64,000 nt of DNA, taken from the NCBI RefSeq assembly GCF_028476545.1, contig NW_026732605.1, positions 52,501 through 116,500 of the forward strand, in the 5' to 3' direction. The notes under the pieces were generated by a model, which did no database searches, was not told the origin of the DNA, and saw only the letters and a program-made list of their open reading frames with translations. The first letter of the stretch is position 1. Each line of letters opens with the position of its first letter. The DNA is from Physella acuta. Taxonomy: Eukaryota > Mollusca > Gastropoda > Physidae. The position numbers were made by a program, and so were the translations under genes. Positions 55,300 through 64,000 of the stretch are shown piece after piece.

Positions 55300-55740
55300 G
55301 GAGAGGGGTTTTTTTAATTTTGTGTGACGGTTCGAGGGTGTAAAAATCGTCAAAAAAGCGTGACGTCATTTAATGATTACCTCTAAAGGGTTCCGTAATA
55401 AGAGACGTCACACATCAAAGAGAGGGGTAGCCTACGGACTTTAGTGGCGATGTGTGACGAGGTGGGGGGGGGGGGGTCAGAAAGTATTGCGACACATTAT
55501 GCATTTAAAAAATAAGGTTTAGAAAGGAGTTTTATCCTGCTTTTAGCATCTTTTAAAACTTTGGTTTGAAAATTGTAAAAAAAAAATGTGACTATTGCTC
55601 AAAGTTGACCGAGCGCATTTATTTTTATTTTTTAAGGGGATGGTCAGTCTATGAGTGACGTCATTTTACGGGGGTTGTTCTGGTATTGTGTGACGATGGG
55701 GAGGGGGTAGGAAAAATAGTTTATGGATGACCATTTGGGA
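55300..55740. mobile_element. Degenerate PIF/Harbinger-like MITE cluster
   Basis: AAAAATCGTCAAAAAAGCGT with GACGTCATTTAATGATTACC (55350-55385), GCGATGTGTGACGAGG (55447) and GATGGTCAGTCTATGAGTGACGTCA with TTTATGGATGACC (55636-55735) match internal and terminal parts of the element at 56542. At least two decayed copies. Confidence 0.55.
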
Positions 55741-56535
55741 ATTATCTTTTTTTTTTTTTGGCTTTTTAGAGTACTCTTTTGTGTGTCAATAGGCATGTCT
55801 TTACTCGTAAGTAGGCACGTTAAAAAATTTTCCTTTTAGAACTGATAGTACTTAGGGTAGTCGAAATAGTTCACCTTTTTATAACTCGGTATATGATGAG
55901 TTACTCAGCCGCCTCTAGAATTCTCAGGTTGAGCCAGGTATCCATTTAAGCTGAGTTGACCCTATGGCGTCATCTAGTAAGGTGACCCCCCCCCCCCCCC
56001 CCCCCCTCTACAACTTGTCTACAAATAACAGCTAGACTGAAGTTCACGCAACAAAATAAACATTAAACTTTTAACTTTCTGGTAAGTCGAGTAATGTCCC
56101 TTTAGGTCACCAAAGCTTGTAAATAAGGGAGGTAACTACATAAAAAATATGTTGATTTATTGATACATAAAAAAAATTAAAGTACAAATCCTCTTGGCTG
56201 TTTTTTTTCCTTTTTTGACTACACATAATATTCTTGATTGCAGAGCACATGAGCTAATTAGTGTTTTCATAATTAATTTTAATAACACAGGGCAAAGTTC
56301 TTGTCAAAAGGTATTTCCTGTAGCTAATGATTGGTTAGTAATACGGGCGGTGTTTTGGAGAGGCCTAACCGGCCCTAACCAGGTATCCTATTTCATGGGG
56401 GGGTCATTTTCGGTAAAGGTCATATTTAGTCGGGTTCATATTTGGTAGGTGGTCATATTTTTGTAGCTAGTGTGTATTGATAAAAATGTTTACGTAAAAA
56501 ACCACCACCCTTCATTAATATTTCCTAAATTATTG
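55741..56535. other. Intergenic with poly-C and SINE-A scrap
   Basis: 55905-55975 has inverted SINE-A body words. Poly-C at 55985-56006. No gene supported. Confidence 0.4.
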
Positions 56536-56541
56536 CAGTAA

Positions 56542-56713
56542 GGGTTCGCCCATAAATGACGTCACACTCGTAGGGGGCGGGGTTGTAGGCTGAGGTGTGA
56601 CGTCATTTTGGGGGGGGGGGGGGGGGGGCTGGCCTTTTATGACGATGTGTGACGGAGGGGAGGGGGGAGTTAAAAATCGTCAAAAAAGCGTGACGTCATT
56701 TATGGATGACCCC
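56542..56713. mobile_element. PIF/Harbinger-like MITE
   Basis: The left end GGGTTCGCCCATAAATGACG and the inverted right end GGGGTCATCCATAAATGACG pair for over 20 bases with few mismatches. TAA flanks both ends (56539-56541, 56714-56716), as in the 3-bp TWA target of PIF/Harbinger elements. The interior is G-rich with four TGACGTCA-type words. No ORF. The superfamily call is tentative. Confidence 0.65.
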
Positions 56714-56936
56714 TAACCTAAATGTTCAAATGTAGAAATGTATACAGTACAATACTTAATACACTTGGAAAGATTCAGTCTGGCATGACTAAAGTTCCAG
56801 TGCAATGTGGATTTGACATTTAGATTTTGCGATAAAATATAAAGTTGAAAAAAACGTGAAAAGATGGGTGGAAAATGACGTTTTACCGCTTCTCTTACAG
56901 AAAACAATAAAAAATAGTTTGTTTTTATATGTAAGA

Positions 56937-57191
56937 CGGAGTGTTCTAGCGGTAGAGAGCTGGACTGCTAACCAGTAAGTCTCGAGTTCGAATCCAGGTT
57001 CAAGTCAGTAGACCGTCCCTGAGTCCACCCAACTCTGATGGGCACCTAACTCACGTTAGGGAGAGTAAAGGCGGCTGGGCATAGTGCTGACCACACTATA
57101 TCTTCATATGCCGAGGTCACAGAAACAAGTGAACTCTACTTCACTTGCCCCATAGACCGTCAGGTTTGAAAGGGAAACTTTACTTACTTAC
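56937..57191 (+). mobile_element. SINE-A copy, full length, with TSD
   Basis: Head CGGAGTGTTCTAGCGGTAG, B box GAGTTCGAATCC, complete body, 3' end TAGACCGTCAGGTTTGAAAG and tail ACTTTACTTACTTAC. The flanks 56929-56936 and 57192-57199 are both ATGTAAGA. This is the best reference copy in the window. Confidence 0.95.
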
Positions 57192-57199
57192 ATGTAAGA

Positions 57200-57565
57200 G
57201 CTTATACAATCGTGTTGATTTCTAGTGTACGTAGTAGAAAGATACTAAGGCCTACTTGATTACGGATGCGGTTGAATTAGTAGTTACTTTTTTTTTAGCG
57301 GTAACGCGAGTTGGTGTAATACGACAAGACACAGGTAAGAAGGAGTTCCGCCGCGGGTTGATTGAATAGATTTATGAGGATGAAACTCTATATTTGGATA
57401 AATATGAACAGGATTTCATACAGATATTTTACTCGTGGGAGGGGGGGTATTTAAACTTCCGGATGAGGGGGTTGGGGTTAAAGTTAATCTGTTTAATCCT
57501 ATAGGGTCGTGGTAAGTGAAGAGTTTGTTAAGAGCGGTGGTAAGTTAATCCTAGTACTATAACAA
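57200..57565. other. Intergenic, nothing recognised
   Basis: Poly-G at 57440-57447. No gene supported. Confidence 0.4.
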
Positions 57566-57875
57566 ATGGACTTTGAGTTCGTTCTTAATTGTAATATTGG
57601 AGGGGATTTCCTCAAAAAAAAATTACCATTACGTGTCATCATGTTATTTGCTAAATGGTCCGATGACTCCGATTTCAGAGTGCTTTTCTTTCTGGATTTG
57701 CTTCCATAGTTTTTATCCACCAAGAACCAACTACAATGCAGCAATTGTTTGATTTTAGAGTTTTCTTTCCTAGATGTGTTGGTGTCTCAAGCTAACAGGC
57801 CTCATCTGCCCGGGTTTCGAACTCGGAACGTTTGGAGTTGGCAATCATAAGCAACCCACCAGACCACGGCGTCCC
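57566..57875 (-). mobile_element. SINE-B copy, near full length
   Basis: Inverted order: GAGTTCGTTCTTAATTGTAA, GGAGGGGATTTCCTC, TTGCTTCCATAGTTTTTATC, AGCAATTGTTTGATTTTAGA, then the head GCCTCATCTGCCCGGGTTTC and CGAACTCGGAACG. Confidence 0.82.
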
Positions 57876-57937
57876 ACAATACGATGAAACATTAATTAAA
57901 ACAACCTCCATCCCAAAAAAGTCACCAGTCTAGTGTT

Positions 57938-58181
57938 TCTTTAGACCCAGCTATTCCGTTGTGCATTTGAAGTAGTTCATGTTTCTTGACCTCGGCATAT
58001 AAAGGGATATGGTGTTTAGCACTTTGCCCAGCCATCTTTACTTTCCCAACGTGAGTCAGTTACCCACTAGAGCTGGGTGTACTCAGATACGTTCAACAGA
58101 CACAAATCCGAGTCTAGATCCGAACTTGACGTCTTCGGACTAGCAGCCAAACGCTCTACCATTCCACCCCTCTGTCCCATA
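57938..58181 (-). mobile_element. SINE-A copy, near full length
   Basis: TCTTGACCTCGGCATATAAA, TTTGCCCAGCCATCTTTACT and GTGAGTCAGTTACCCACTAG, with the head on the right (CAAACGCTCTACCATTCCAC). Adjacent to the inverted SINE-B. Confidence 0.88.
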
Positions 58182-58337
58182 ATCACCAATTTGCACTTTA
58201 GAAAAAGACCCTAAAGTATGGGAAATATGGGACCCCTTCCTTAAGCCCCGCTATTATTCATGTTACAAAGCTGTTCTAGGTCTACACAGTTTTCATTGGG
58301 TCCCATAACGGAATAGTTTAGGTGAATATTGTAACCA

Positions 58338-58424
58338 GTTATCGAGCCTCATCTACCACGGAGGTTCGAACTCAGGACTTCAGGAGTTAGCGTATGAGCT
58401 CTCCTGCCTAACCCACTTCTGTCT
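58338..58424 (-). repeat. Solitary tRNA-like SINE head
   Basis: GAGCCTCATCTACCACGGAG, GTTCGAACTCAGGACTT and GAGCTCTCCTGCCTAACCC match the SINE-B type head at 38895; no body follows. Confidence 0.55.
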
Positions 58425-58488
58425 TGATAACGTTTTTTTTTCTTCAAACCAAGCCGTGTACCCAGCCTCGGTATCCAGTGCTTTTAAG

Positions 58489-58742
58489 TGTGTGTATATG
58501 TATGTCTGTGAAGTATGTGTGTGAGTGCGTGTGTCTGTGTGCGCGCGCCAGTGTGTGTGTATACTTGTGTTTGTGTGTGTTTGTGTGTGTTTAAGTGTGT
58601 GAACGTGTTTGTGTTCGTGAATGTGTGTACATGTCTGTCTGTGTTTCTGTATTTGTATGTGTGTGTGTCTGTGTGTGAACTACGTGTCTATTTCTGTATG
58701 TGTCTGTGTGTCTGTGTGTCTGCGTGTCTGTGTGTTTTGGTG
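58489..58742 (+). repeat. Irregular GT-rich repeat
   Basis: GTGTGT words with CT, TT and GC interruptions. The cysteine/valine-rich frame across it is an artefact. Confidence 0.85.
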
Positions 58743-58834
58743 GTTAAGGTGAGCGCTAGTTCACGTGTGAGAGATGACTGAGCACACTCACCCACTCATC
58801 CTGGTCTACCGACTGATGAACTTGTTAACCGTCA

Positions 58835-58985
58835 CGTAACCACGACTGTAAGTGATCCTGGCTTACCTAATTAAAGTGACGTAATCACAACTGCAAGCGG
58901 TCCTGGCTTACCTAATTAAAGTGACGTAATCACAACTGCAAGTGGTCCTGGCTTACCTAATTAAAGTGACGTAACCACAGCTGAA
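58835..58985 (+). repeat. 45-bp tandem repeat, 3.3 copies
   Basis: Units start CGTAAYCACRACTG at 58835, 58880, 58925 and 58970 and contain GGTCCTGGCTTACCTAATTA. Each junction makes a TGACGTAA word. Confidence 0.92.
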
Positions 58986-58999
58986 CGTCAACAGACACC

Positions 59000-59530
59000 A
59001 TTTCACTGTTAAAAAGAGTGTAATGTTATAGAGGGTGTAATGTCTCTGACATTATGACGTCATAGATCAAGTCGCTGACATCATAGCGACAGAGCGTGTC
59101 GCTGGCATACTGAGTGTGACGATGTATAATGTAACCGTGGCGTAGCCAGGATCGTCTCAAGGGGGGTTCCAATTTTTACCCGGGGACAAACTTTCGATTT
59201 GCACCCCCCCCCCTCAAACTTTCGATTTACACCCCCCTCATACTTTATATATCTATACCGAGGGGTCTATGGGGGGGGGGGGGTTATGACCCCCCCCTAA
59301 CCCCCTCTGCCTACGCCGCTGTAGTGTAATGTCACTGATATTATGACAACACAGAAATATCACTGACATTATGACGTCATAGAGCAAGTTACTGACATTA
59401 TGGCGATACAGCATGTCTCTGGCATATTGAGTGTGACGATATAGAGGGTAATGTCTCTGCTATTAAGACAACAAAATAAAGAATAACACTGACATCATGA
59501 CGTCATACAGCATGTCCTTGACATTGATAA
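59000..59530 (+). repeat. Degenerate tandem repeat with TGACGTCA words, split by a MITE
   Basis: CTGACATTATGACGTCATAG recurs at 59050 and 59363 and in altered form near 59490. The associated words are GCGACAGAGCGTGTCGCTGG / GCGATACAGCATGTCTCTGG and ATTGAGTGTGACGATATAGA. A hAT-like MITE interrupts the second unit. Confidence 0.75.
59135..59321 (+). mobile_element. hAT-like MITE
   Basis: Starts CCGTGGCGTAGCCAGG and ends TGCCTACGCCGCTG. The flanks TAATGTAA and TAGTGTAA match at 7 of 8. The interior has GGGGACAAACTTTCGATTTG and poly-C/poly-G as in other copies. Confidence 0.8.
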
Positions 59531-59534
59531 TTGC

Positions 59535-60190
59535 AACTTTTACACCACAGACAAATGTCCTAGAGTTTAACCCCTCCACCCTTAACCCCTACTTAGACTT
59601 AAGAGATGGATAACGCCGCCATTTTCTTGACGTCATTCGCCCCATTTAAATCCTGGATAAGCGCGTAAATCGTACTTCTATATGCACAAACTCGCTACGT
59701 GTTAAAAACTCCGTATAATTACCGCACCTATTCCGTAATCCCATCTTGTTGTAAATCTAGCCATCAAAGATTTCAATCGTCAGGATTTAAGGATAGTATA
59801 GGCGGAAGGGGGTCAAAGTTTATATCCGGATGTACGTGTGAAATCGTTTAGATGATGAAAGGTTACTGGACTTATGGGAAATTTGTAAGGATTTTTTAAA
59901 TACGTTTCTTTCATCATATACAACACATATAGATGACATACAACGTGGTAGAAATGGATATGAATGTACGAGAAATAAGTTAACATTTCCTTGAGCAGAC
60001 GGTGTACAAGGCGCGCAGGTGAAGTAGAGTTTCCTGGACCCTTGCCTATGAGTGAATAGCAGGACGATTCCCCCCCCCCTCCCCTGCACATTACCCCACT
60101 GGTTAACTATAATAATTTACTACTTTTTTTCTCAACGAAAAATTGGGTAATACTTTATGATTATTTTATAAATATACTGGGGAAGGAAAG
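59535..60190. other. Intergenic with SINE-A scrap
   Basis: 60015-60062 has GGTGAAGTAGAGTTTCCTGG-like inverted SINE-A words. The two overlapping minus-strand frames of about 90 codons run through it and show no recognised protein. Confidence 0.4.
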
Positions 60191-60195
60191 CAACT

Positions 60196-60493
60196 TATTA
60201 CACGAGTCTGTAAAGCTAATGGTTGTTAACCTGAAAAGTCTCGAGTTCGAACCCCCTATCAGATAAGGCTAGATATCTGGGGAGCAGCCTCTCTTCCAAG
60301 AGAGACAACTCGAAAATCAAACAACATGTATTTGTTCTTGGTTGGACAAGGCTATGGAAGCAAATCCAAAAAGAAAAGCAGGCTGAAATCTGCCTTTATG
60401 GCGCATAACCAGTTGACACGTAATATTTCCTTGTGTTGGAGGGAATCCCTTCCAATATTAAAAATAAAGAACGAAGAAGAAGCAAGAAGACAC
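60196..60493 (+). mobile_element. SINE-B copy, near full length
   Basis: B box GAGTTCGAACCCC, TATCTGGGGAGCAGCCTCTC, CAAATCCAAAAAGAAAAGCA, CATAACCAGTTGACACGTAA and end AAGAACGAAGAAGAAGC. Confidence 0.87.
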
Positions 60494-60499
60494 TGCTGT

Positions 60500-60940
60500 T
60501 GGTTTTTCGTGTCAAAACGACATAGATTTGCACTGAACTGCAGGTTGTAGGGCTAGATGAACTAGTTCGATATCGGTATCCATCATTCGAACTGGGTTTA
60601 AGGGTAAGAGTAATCCAATTTAATCCAATTGTAATTTTTACAGAGAAAATGAATATTAGCTAGTTGAGGGAATTTTTATGTATAGTTGAAGTCTTAGCCA
60701 GCTCTAGGCGTACTGACATGCGGACACACGAACTTACGGGCATATAGACATACAGACATGACGTACGGACAAACAGACCTACAAACATACGGACATACAG
60801 ATATACAGAATTAAAGACTGAGAAATAAAAAACAAACAGATGAACAAACACACAGACACAGGAAGATAGACAGAGGAACTGAACGGTAGATGAAAGGATT
60901 GACCGAATCCCTTATAACAAAATAACACTCATGTAACATC
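60500..60940. other. Intergenic with ACAGACAT-like words
   Basis: 60715-60870 has irregular GACATACGGACATACAGA-type words, a decayed simple repeat. No gene supported. Confidence 0.45.
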
Positions 60941-61133
60941 CATGTAAGCAGTTCCTGTATTTTGACCATGTAAGCAGTTCCTGTATTTTGACCATGTAAG
61001 CAGTTCCTGTATTTTGACCATGTAAGCAGTTCCTGTATTTTGACCATGTAAGCAGTTCCTGTATTTTGACCATGTAAGCAGTTCCTGTAATTTGACAATG
61101 TAAGCAGTTTCTGTATTTTGATCATGTAATCAC
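60941..61133 (+). repeat. 26-bp minisatellite, about 7.4 copies
   Basis: CATGTAAGCAGTTCCTGTAT followed by TTTGAC repeats at exact 26-bp spacing (60941, 60967, 60993 and on). The last two copies have a few substitutions. Confidence 0.95.
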
Positions 61134-61314
61134 TTAGCATTGCATCACCTTTTGATGCTGTGAATCAGCACGTGACATTAATCATCAACAGTTTAAGGTA
61201 ATTACCTGTGTCTATTTTTAAACGTAATTAATTAAAACTTGCATCTTCTTTCCCTCAGGATACATTGTGACGTTAAAATTTTTTGTATGATTGAGTTTTA
61301 ATATCTCTGAATCG

Positions 61315-61500
61315 AACTTTACGCAATTTCTTTTGCCTTGTCAGCATAATAGGCATTTGAATGTAATTTTGTGATGTCTAGTCCATTAGCCTCTGAACCA
61401 ATCTTCATTCAATTTTATTTGCCTTGTGATCAGAATAGGTCTTTTAGGTTAATTTTTGTGTTGCCTAGTACTTTAAGCTTCTATTTTGGTGAAGTTTGTG
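61315..61500 (+). repeat. ~90-bp diverged duplication
   Basis: TTTCTTTTGCCTTGTCAGCA and TTTTATTTGCCTTGTGATCA begin two parallel stretches. Each continues with AATAGG, TTAATTTTTGTG-like and CTAGT words. Confidence 0.55.
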
Positions 61501-61546
61501 AGTTTTTTGTCGCATCTTGTAGTCATTTCTTAAATAAGTAAGCCTT

Positions 61547-61841
61547 AGGGGTCGGCGTGGTTGAGTTGGTAAAGCGTGTTTGCTAAACCGAAAAGTCTCC
61601 AGTTCGAACCCTCGGGCTCGTTAGCTGGGGACAGCCACTCTTCTAGGAGAGACAACTCCAAAATTAAACAACTGCTGCCTTGTAGTTTGTTATTGGTTGG
61701 GCTAAGGCTATGGAAGCAAATCCAAAAACAAAAGCATGCTGAGTCAATGGCCTAAATGGCGCATAACCAGTTGACACGTATACTTAATTGTGTTGGAGGG
61801 GATCCCTTCCAACACTAAAATTAAGAACGAAGAAGATAAAA
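61547..61841 (+). mobile_element. SINE-B copy, full length, near-perfect TSD
   Basis: Head GGGGTCGGCGTGGTTGAG, B box CAGTTCGAACCC, GTTAGCTGGGGACAGCCACT and end TTAAGAACGAAGAAG. The flanks AAGTAAGCCTT (61536-61546) and AAGTCAGCCTT (61842-61852) match at 10 of 11. Reference copy for SINE-B. Confidence 0.93.
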
Positions 61842-61911
61842 AAGTCAGCCTTCTGTCGAATACAGAGTTACATTTTTAAATCCCTCCACATTTGTAAATT
61901 TTAAAACTATC

Positions 61912-62010
61912 GCCGGCGTGGTCTAGCGGTAGAGCGAGCACTTGCTAACCCGAATGTCTGGAGTTCAGAACACAAATCTCTAGACCGTAGACCGTCCCTG
62001 ACCCAACTGC
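61912..62010 (+). mobile_element. SINE-A head fragment
   Basis: GCCGGCGTGGTCTAGCGGTA, a decayed B box (GAGTTCAGAAC) and CGTAGACCGTCCCTGACCC; the body is missing. Confidence 0.65.
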
Positions 62011-62149
62011 CCCTCATGTCCAACCCCAGGGGGGCTATGTAAAAGGGGGAGGGAGCAAAAGCCTGGTAGAAACCCACGGGTCTAGCGGCTGGTAACATGG
62101 GTGAGAGAAATGATCGATTTTTTTTTTCAAATTTGTTGCCGTCTGCGTG

Positions 62150-62335
62150 GCTGATGTTACTATATTTTATCTTGCGGGGGGTGGGGGTGGGGGTAGGGCA
62201 ATGCACGTCCACTGCCGAAATCGAAAATGCATTTTGATATATAAAGAAAATTATAATATTCCCCCCCCCCCCCCCATTTAACAATTGTCCGCCCCCCTCC
62301 CCTTTTTTAACGTGTGTCCGTCCCTCCCTATACAC
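62150..62335 (+). repeat. Family E C-rich repeat
   Basis: GAAATCGAAAATGCATTTTG, ATATAAAGAAAATTATAATA, poly-C (62262-62275) and TTTAACAATTGTCCGCCC. The preceding G-rich stretch (62176-62198) may belong to it. Confidence 0.55.
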
Positions 62336-62339
62336 GGAA

Positions 62340-63418
62340 GTTTCAACTGCCCCACTCCCCCTTCCTTTCCCCAGAGAAAAAGATATGAATATCTGAAAAA
62401 ACCATGATAATTCCCCTTTCAACCCACTCTTCTCTTCTTTAAGCCAACGTTTTTTTGTTTCGATTTTTGACCACCCACCCACAACACGAATTTCTCTTGA
62501 AATTGGGTTTAAAATTAGAAAATATGACACTACGTGCCACCATACATTTGCTCGTATTGTGCCAAACACCCACCTCCGCGTTTTGCCAACCTCTATAAAA
62601 TAAACCGATAACATCAAAATTTAGAATTTGGTTCCGTTTAATAAAAAATAAATTAACTTCTAAAGAGATTATTTTTTTTATTTATGATTTCTGAAACAAG
62701 CCGGCTATAAAGTTTATAACTTTGGTATTTTATAACTTTATATATACAAGTGAAACTAAAGTACTTTACAATTAAACGTATTAAAATTATTTTTTTCTTG
62801 CAATAAGTGCGCAACTTTGATCAAAGACGAATTACTTCAAATTTAGCCGCTTCGAAAATTACAGAGCGCAAAAGGTAAGTTGTTTATTTTGTAATTTACT
62901 TTACAATTTGTTTGGATCCTATGCTACTTATGTCTAGGTTTGTTTCATGTTTATTTTTTTTTATTGTTTGTCTTTGTTGCTTTGTTTATTTATTTATTTT
63001 GGATTTGGCTTATTGGTTTCTATATAACTAAGTTATTAGCGAAACAGTACTGGAACTATTTATTTTAATACTATATTTTATTGTTATCTAAACATTTTCA
63101 CAGTAAAAATATATAAATAAATGTTCAAGCATTGTATATTGGAAATCGGTTATTATTTTTATTTGGAAAGAATATTCGCTGCGAATTAGGGAAAAGAGAA
63201 AAGTATGAATTCTTAATTAGAACGCATAAAAATCTGTAGTTTTACACATGGAGGGGAGGTTGGTCTCGAGTAAGTTCCCACTCTTACTGCTATGTATTTT
63301 ATTCGATTCTTTTGCCATTTCGTTTTGTGTTGTTTGTTGTTGTTTTTTGTTTGTTTGTTTTTGTAACATCGTCGTGTCTTACTTTAAATAACAGGGTGTT
63401 AGGTAAAGCATGTTTACA
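62340..63418. other. AT-rich intergenic
   Basis: Unique-looking. 62820-62940 has a short patch ending CGCAAAAGGTAAGTTG with a consensus-like GTAAGT donor, but no coding frame supports an exon. Poly-T and TTTA runs at 62949-63000. Confidence 0.4.
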
Positions 63419-63659
63419 ATGAGACTGCGAGGCCTCCTGGTATAGCACTTAGACTGCTAATTCGAATGACTGAAGGTCGAATCCAAGGTCAAGTCCGTAG
63501 ACCGTCCCTGTGTCCAACCAGCTCTAATGGGTACCTGACTCACGTTATGGAAAGTAAAAATTACCGGGCATAGTGCTGAACACACTATCCCTTCATATGC
63601 CGAGGTCACAGAAACAGATGAACTCTACTTCACTTGCCCTATGGTTTGAATAGGAAACT
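63419..63659 (+). mobile_element. SINE-A copy with 9-bp TSD
   Basis: Head GAGGCCTCCTGGTATAGCAC, B box AGGTCGAATCC, then the body to CACTTGCCCTATGGTTTGAA. The flanks 63410-63418 and 63660-63668 are both ATGTTTACA. Confidence 0.93.
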
Positions 63660-63668
63660 ATGTTTACA

Positions 63669-64000
63669 TTGGCTATGATTTCACTCCCAACTAGTGATTG
63701 GGGGAAGGGTAAAATGTATCACCAAATTGGTGAAGGCGTGGTCGGGCGAGAAAGCGGACGATTTCTAACCAATAGTCCAGCGTTCGGAACTCGGAACGCG
63801 GGTGGAATAGTCTCGTTTGGTGAATTTGAAATTCTATCTCTATAGTTTTGGGTTCGGATCCCTTGTGCCATTGAAATTGTCTAATTATTCCATTACTGCT
63901 CTCCACCCCCCCACCCCCCCCCCCCCTCCCCCAGCTCGTCCACAGTGAGAAATCCTACGGCACACCATTAAAACATATGCTATACGATCGAACCAGTCGC
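63669..64000. other. Window end, nothing firm
   Basis: 63730-63800 faintly resembles a tRNA-type head (GAAGGCGTGGTCGGGCGAGA). C-rich run at 63907-63932. No gene supported. Confidence 0.35.

Noticed and set aside
61907-62617. 236-codon minus-strand open frame
   Set aside because: Crosses a SINE-A head, a family E C-rich repeat and poly-G/C runs; composition is patchwork and no domain is recognisable.

Overview
This is AT-rich animal nuclear DNA, essentially gene-free and very repeat-dense. The likely source is a mollusc, perhaps a heterobranch gastropod. I base that on tRNA-derived SINEs and short C-rich DNA transposons of a style I associate with gastropod genomes, on TTAGGG telomere-type hexamers, and on the lack of compact bacterial-style coding. 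The species assignment is memory-based and weak. I see no operons, rRNA genes, convincing functional tRNA genes or CRISPR arrays, and I recognised no LTR or virus-derived element.

The only long convincing coding frame is the reverse transcriptase of a 5'-truncated L1/Tx1-type LINE on the minus strand (about 30.7-32.7 kb). A decayed C-terminus of a second LINE type lies at 49.8-50.15 kb and a possible third at 7.2 kb. Two weak host-gene leads exist: a possible 3'-terminal exon at 52132-52745 (+) and a possible first exon with a strong Kozak context ending near 15487 (-). Nearly all other long open frames are by-products of tandem repeats.

By my rough count about a fifth of the window is tandem repeat. 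Main arrays: a perfect (CTAGA)n array (1.9-2.2 kb); an octamer array with a 168-bp higher-order unit (17.6-19.05 kb); a 45-bp array full of CTTAAG palindromes (25.4-26.0 kb); a 42-bp satellite with a duplicated 8-monomer higher-order unit (27.8-29.9 kb); an interstitial telomeric block (35.2-35.6 kb); a 20/40-bp array (35.7-36.5 kb); a 12-bp/GTAAGAAT array (37.7-38.5 kb); and two large arrays of one G-quadruplex-type dodecamer in opposite orientation (39.6-40.6 and 42.5-44.1 kb). Many (TA)n and (GT)n tracts also occur. A 475-bp segment is duplicated in tandem almost perfectly at 44903-45850.

Mobile elements fall into recurrent families, given local labels here. SINE-A and SINE-B are tRNA-headed; several copies have target-site duplications (TSDs) of 8-11 bp. 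A hAT-like MITE family has CAGNGGCGTAGC termini and 8-bp TSDs. A foldback-like family has inverted arms built from short ATCTCAGGACAAA-type tandem repeats. There is one PIF/Harbinger-like MITE, and two unclassified dispersed repeats (families D and E). Nesting is common: SINEs sit inside minisatellites, MITEs inside MITEs, and (TA)n tracts inside a long hAT-like element.

The window reads as a repeat-rich intergenic, possibly subtelomeric-like or pericentromeric-like, stretch. The telomeric blocks are interstitial and do not prove proximity to a chromosome end.
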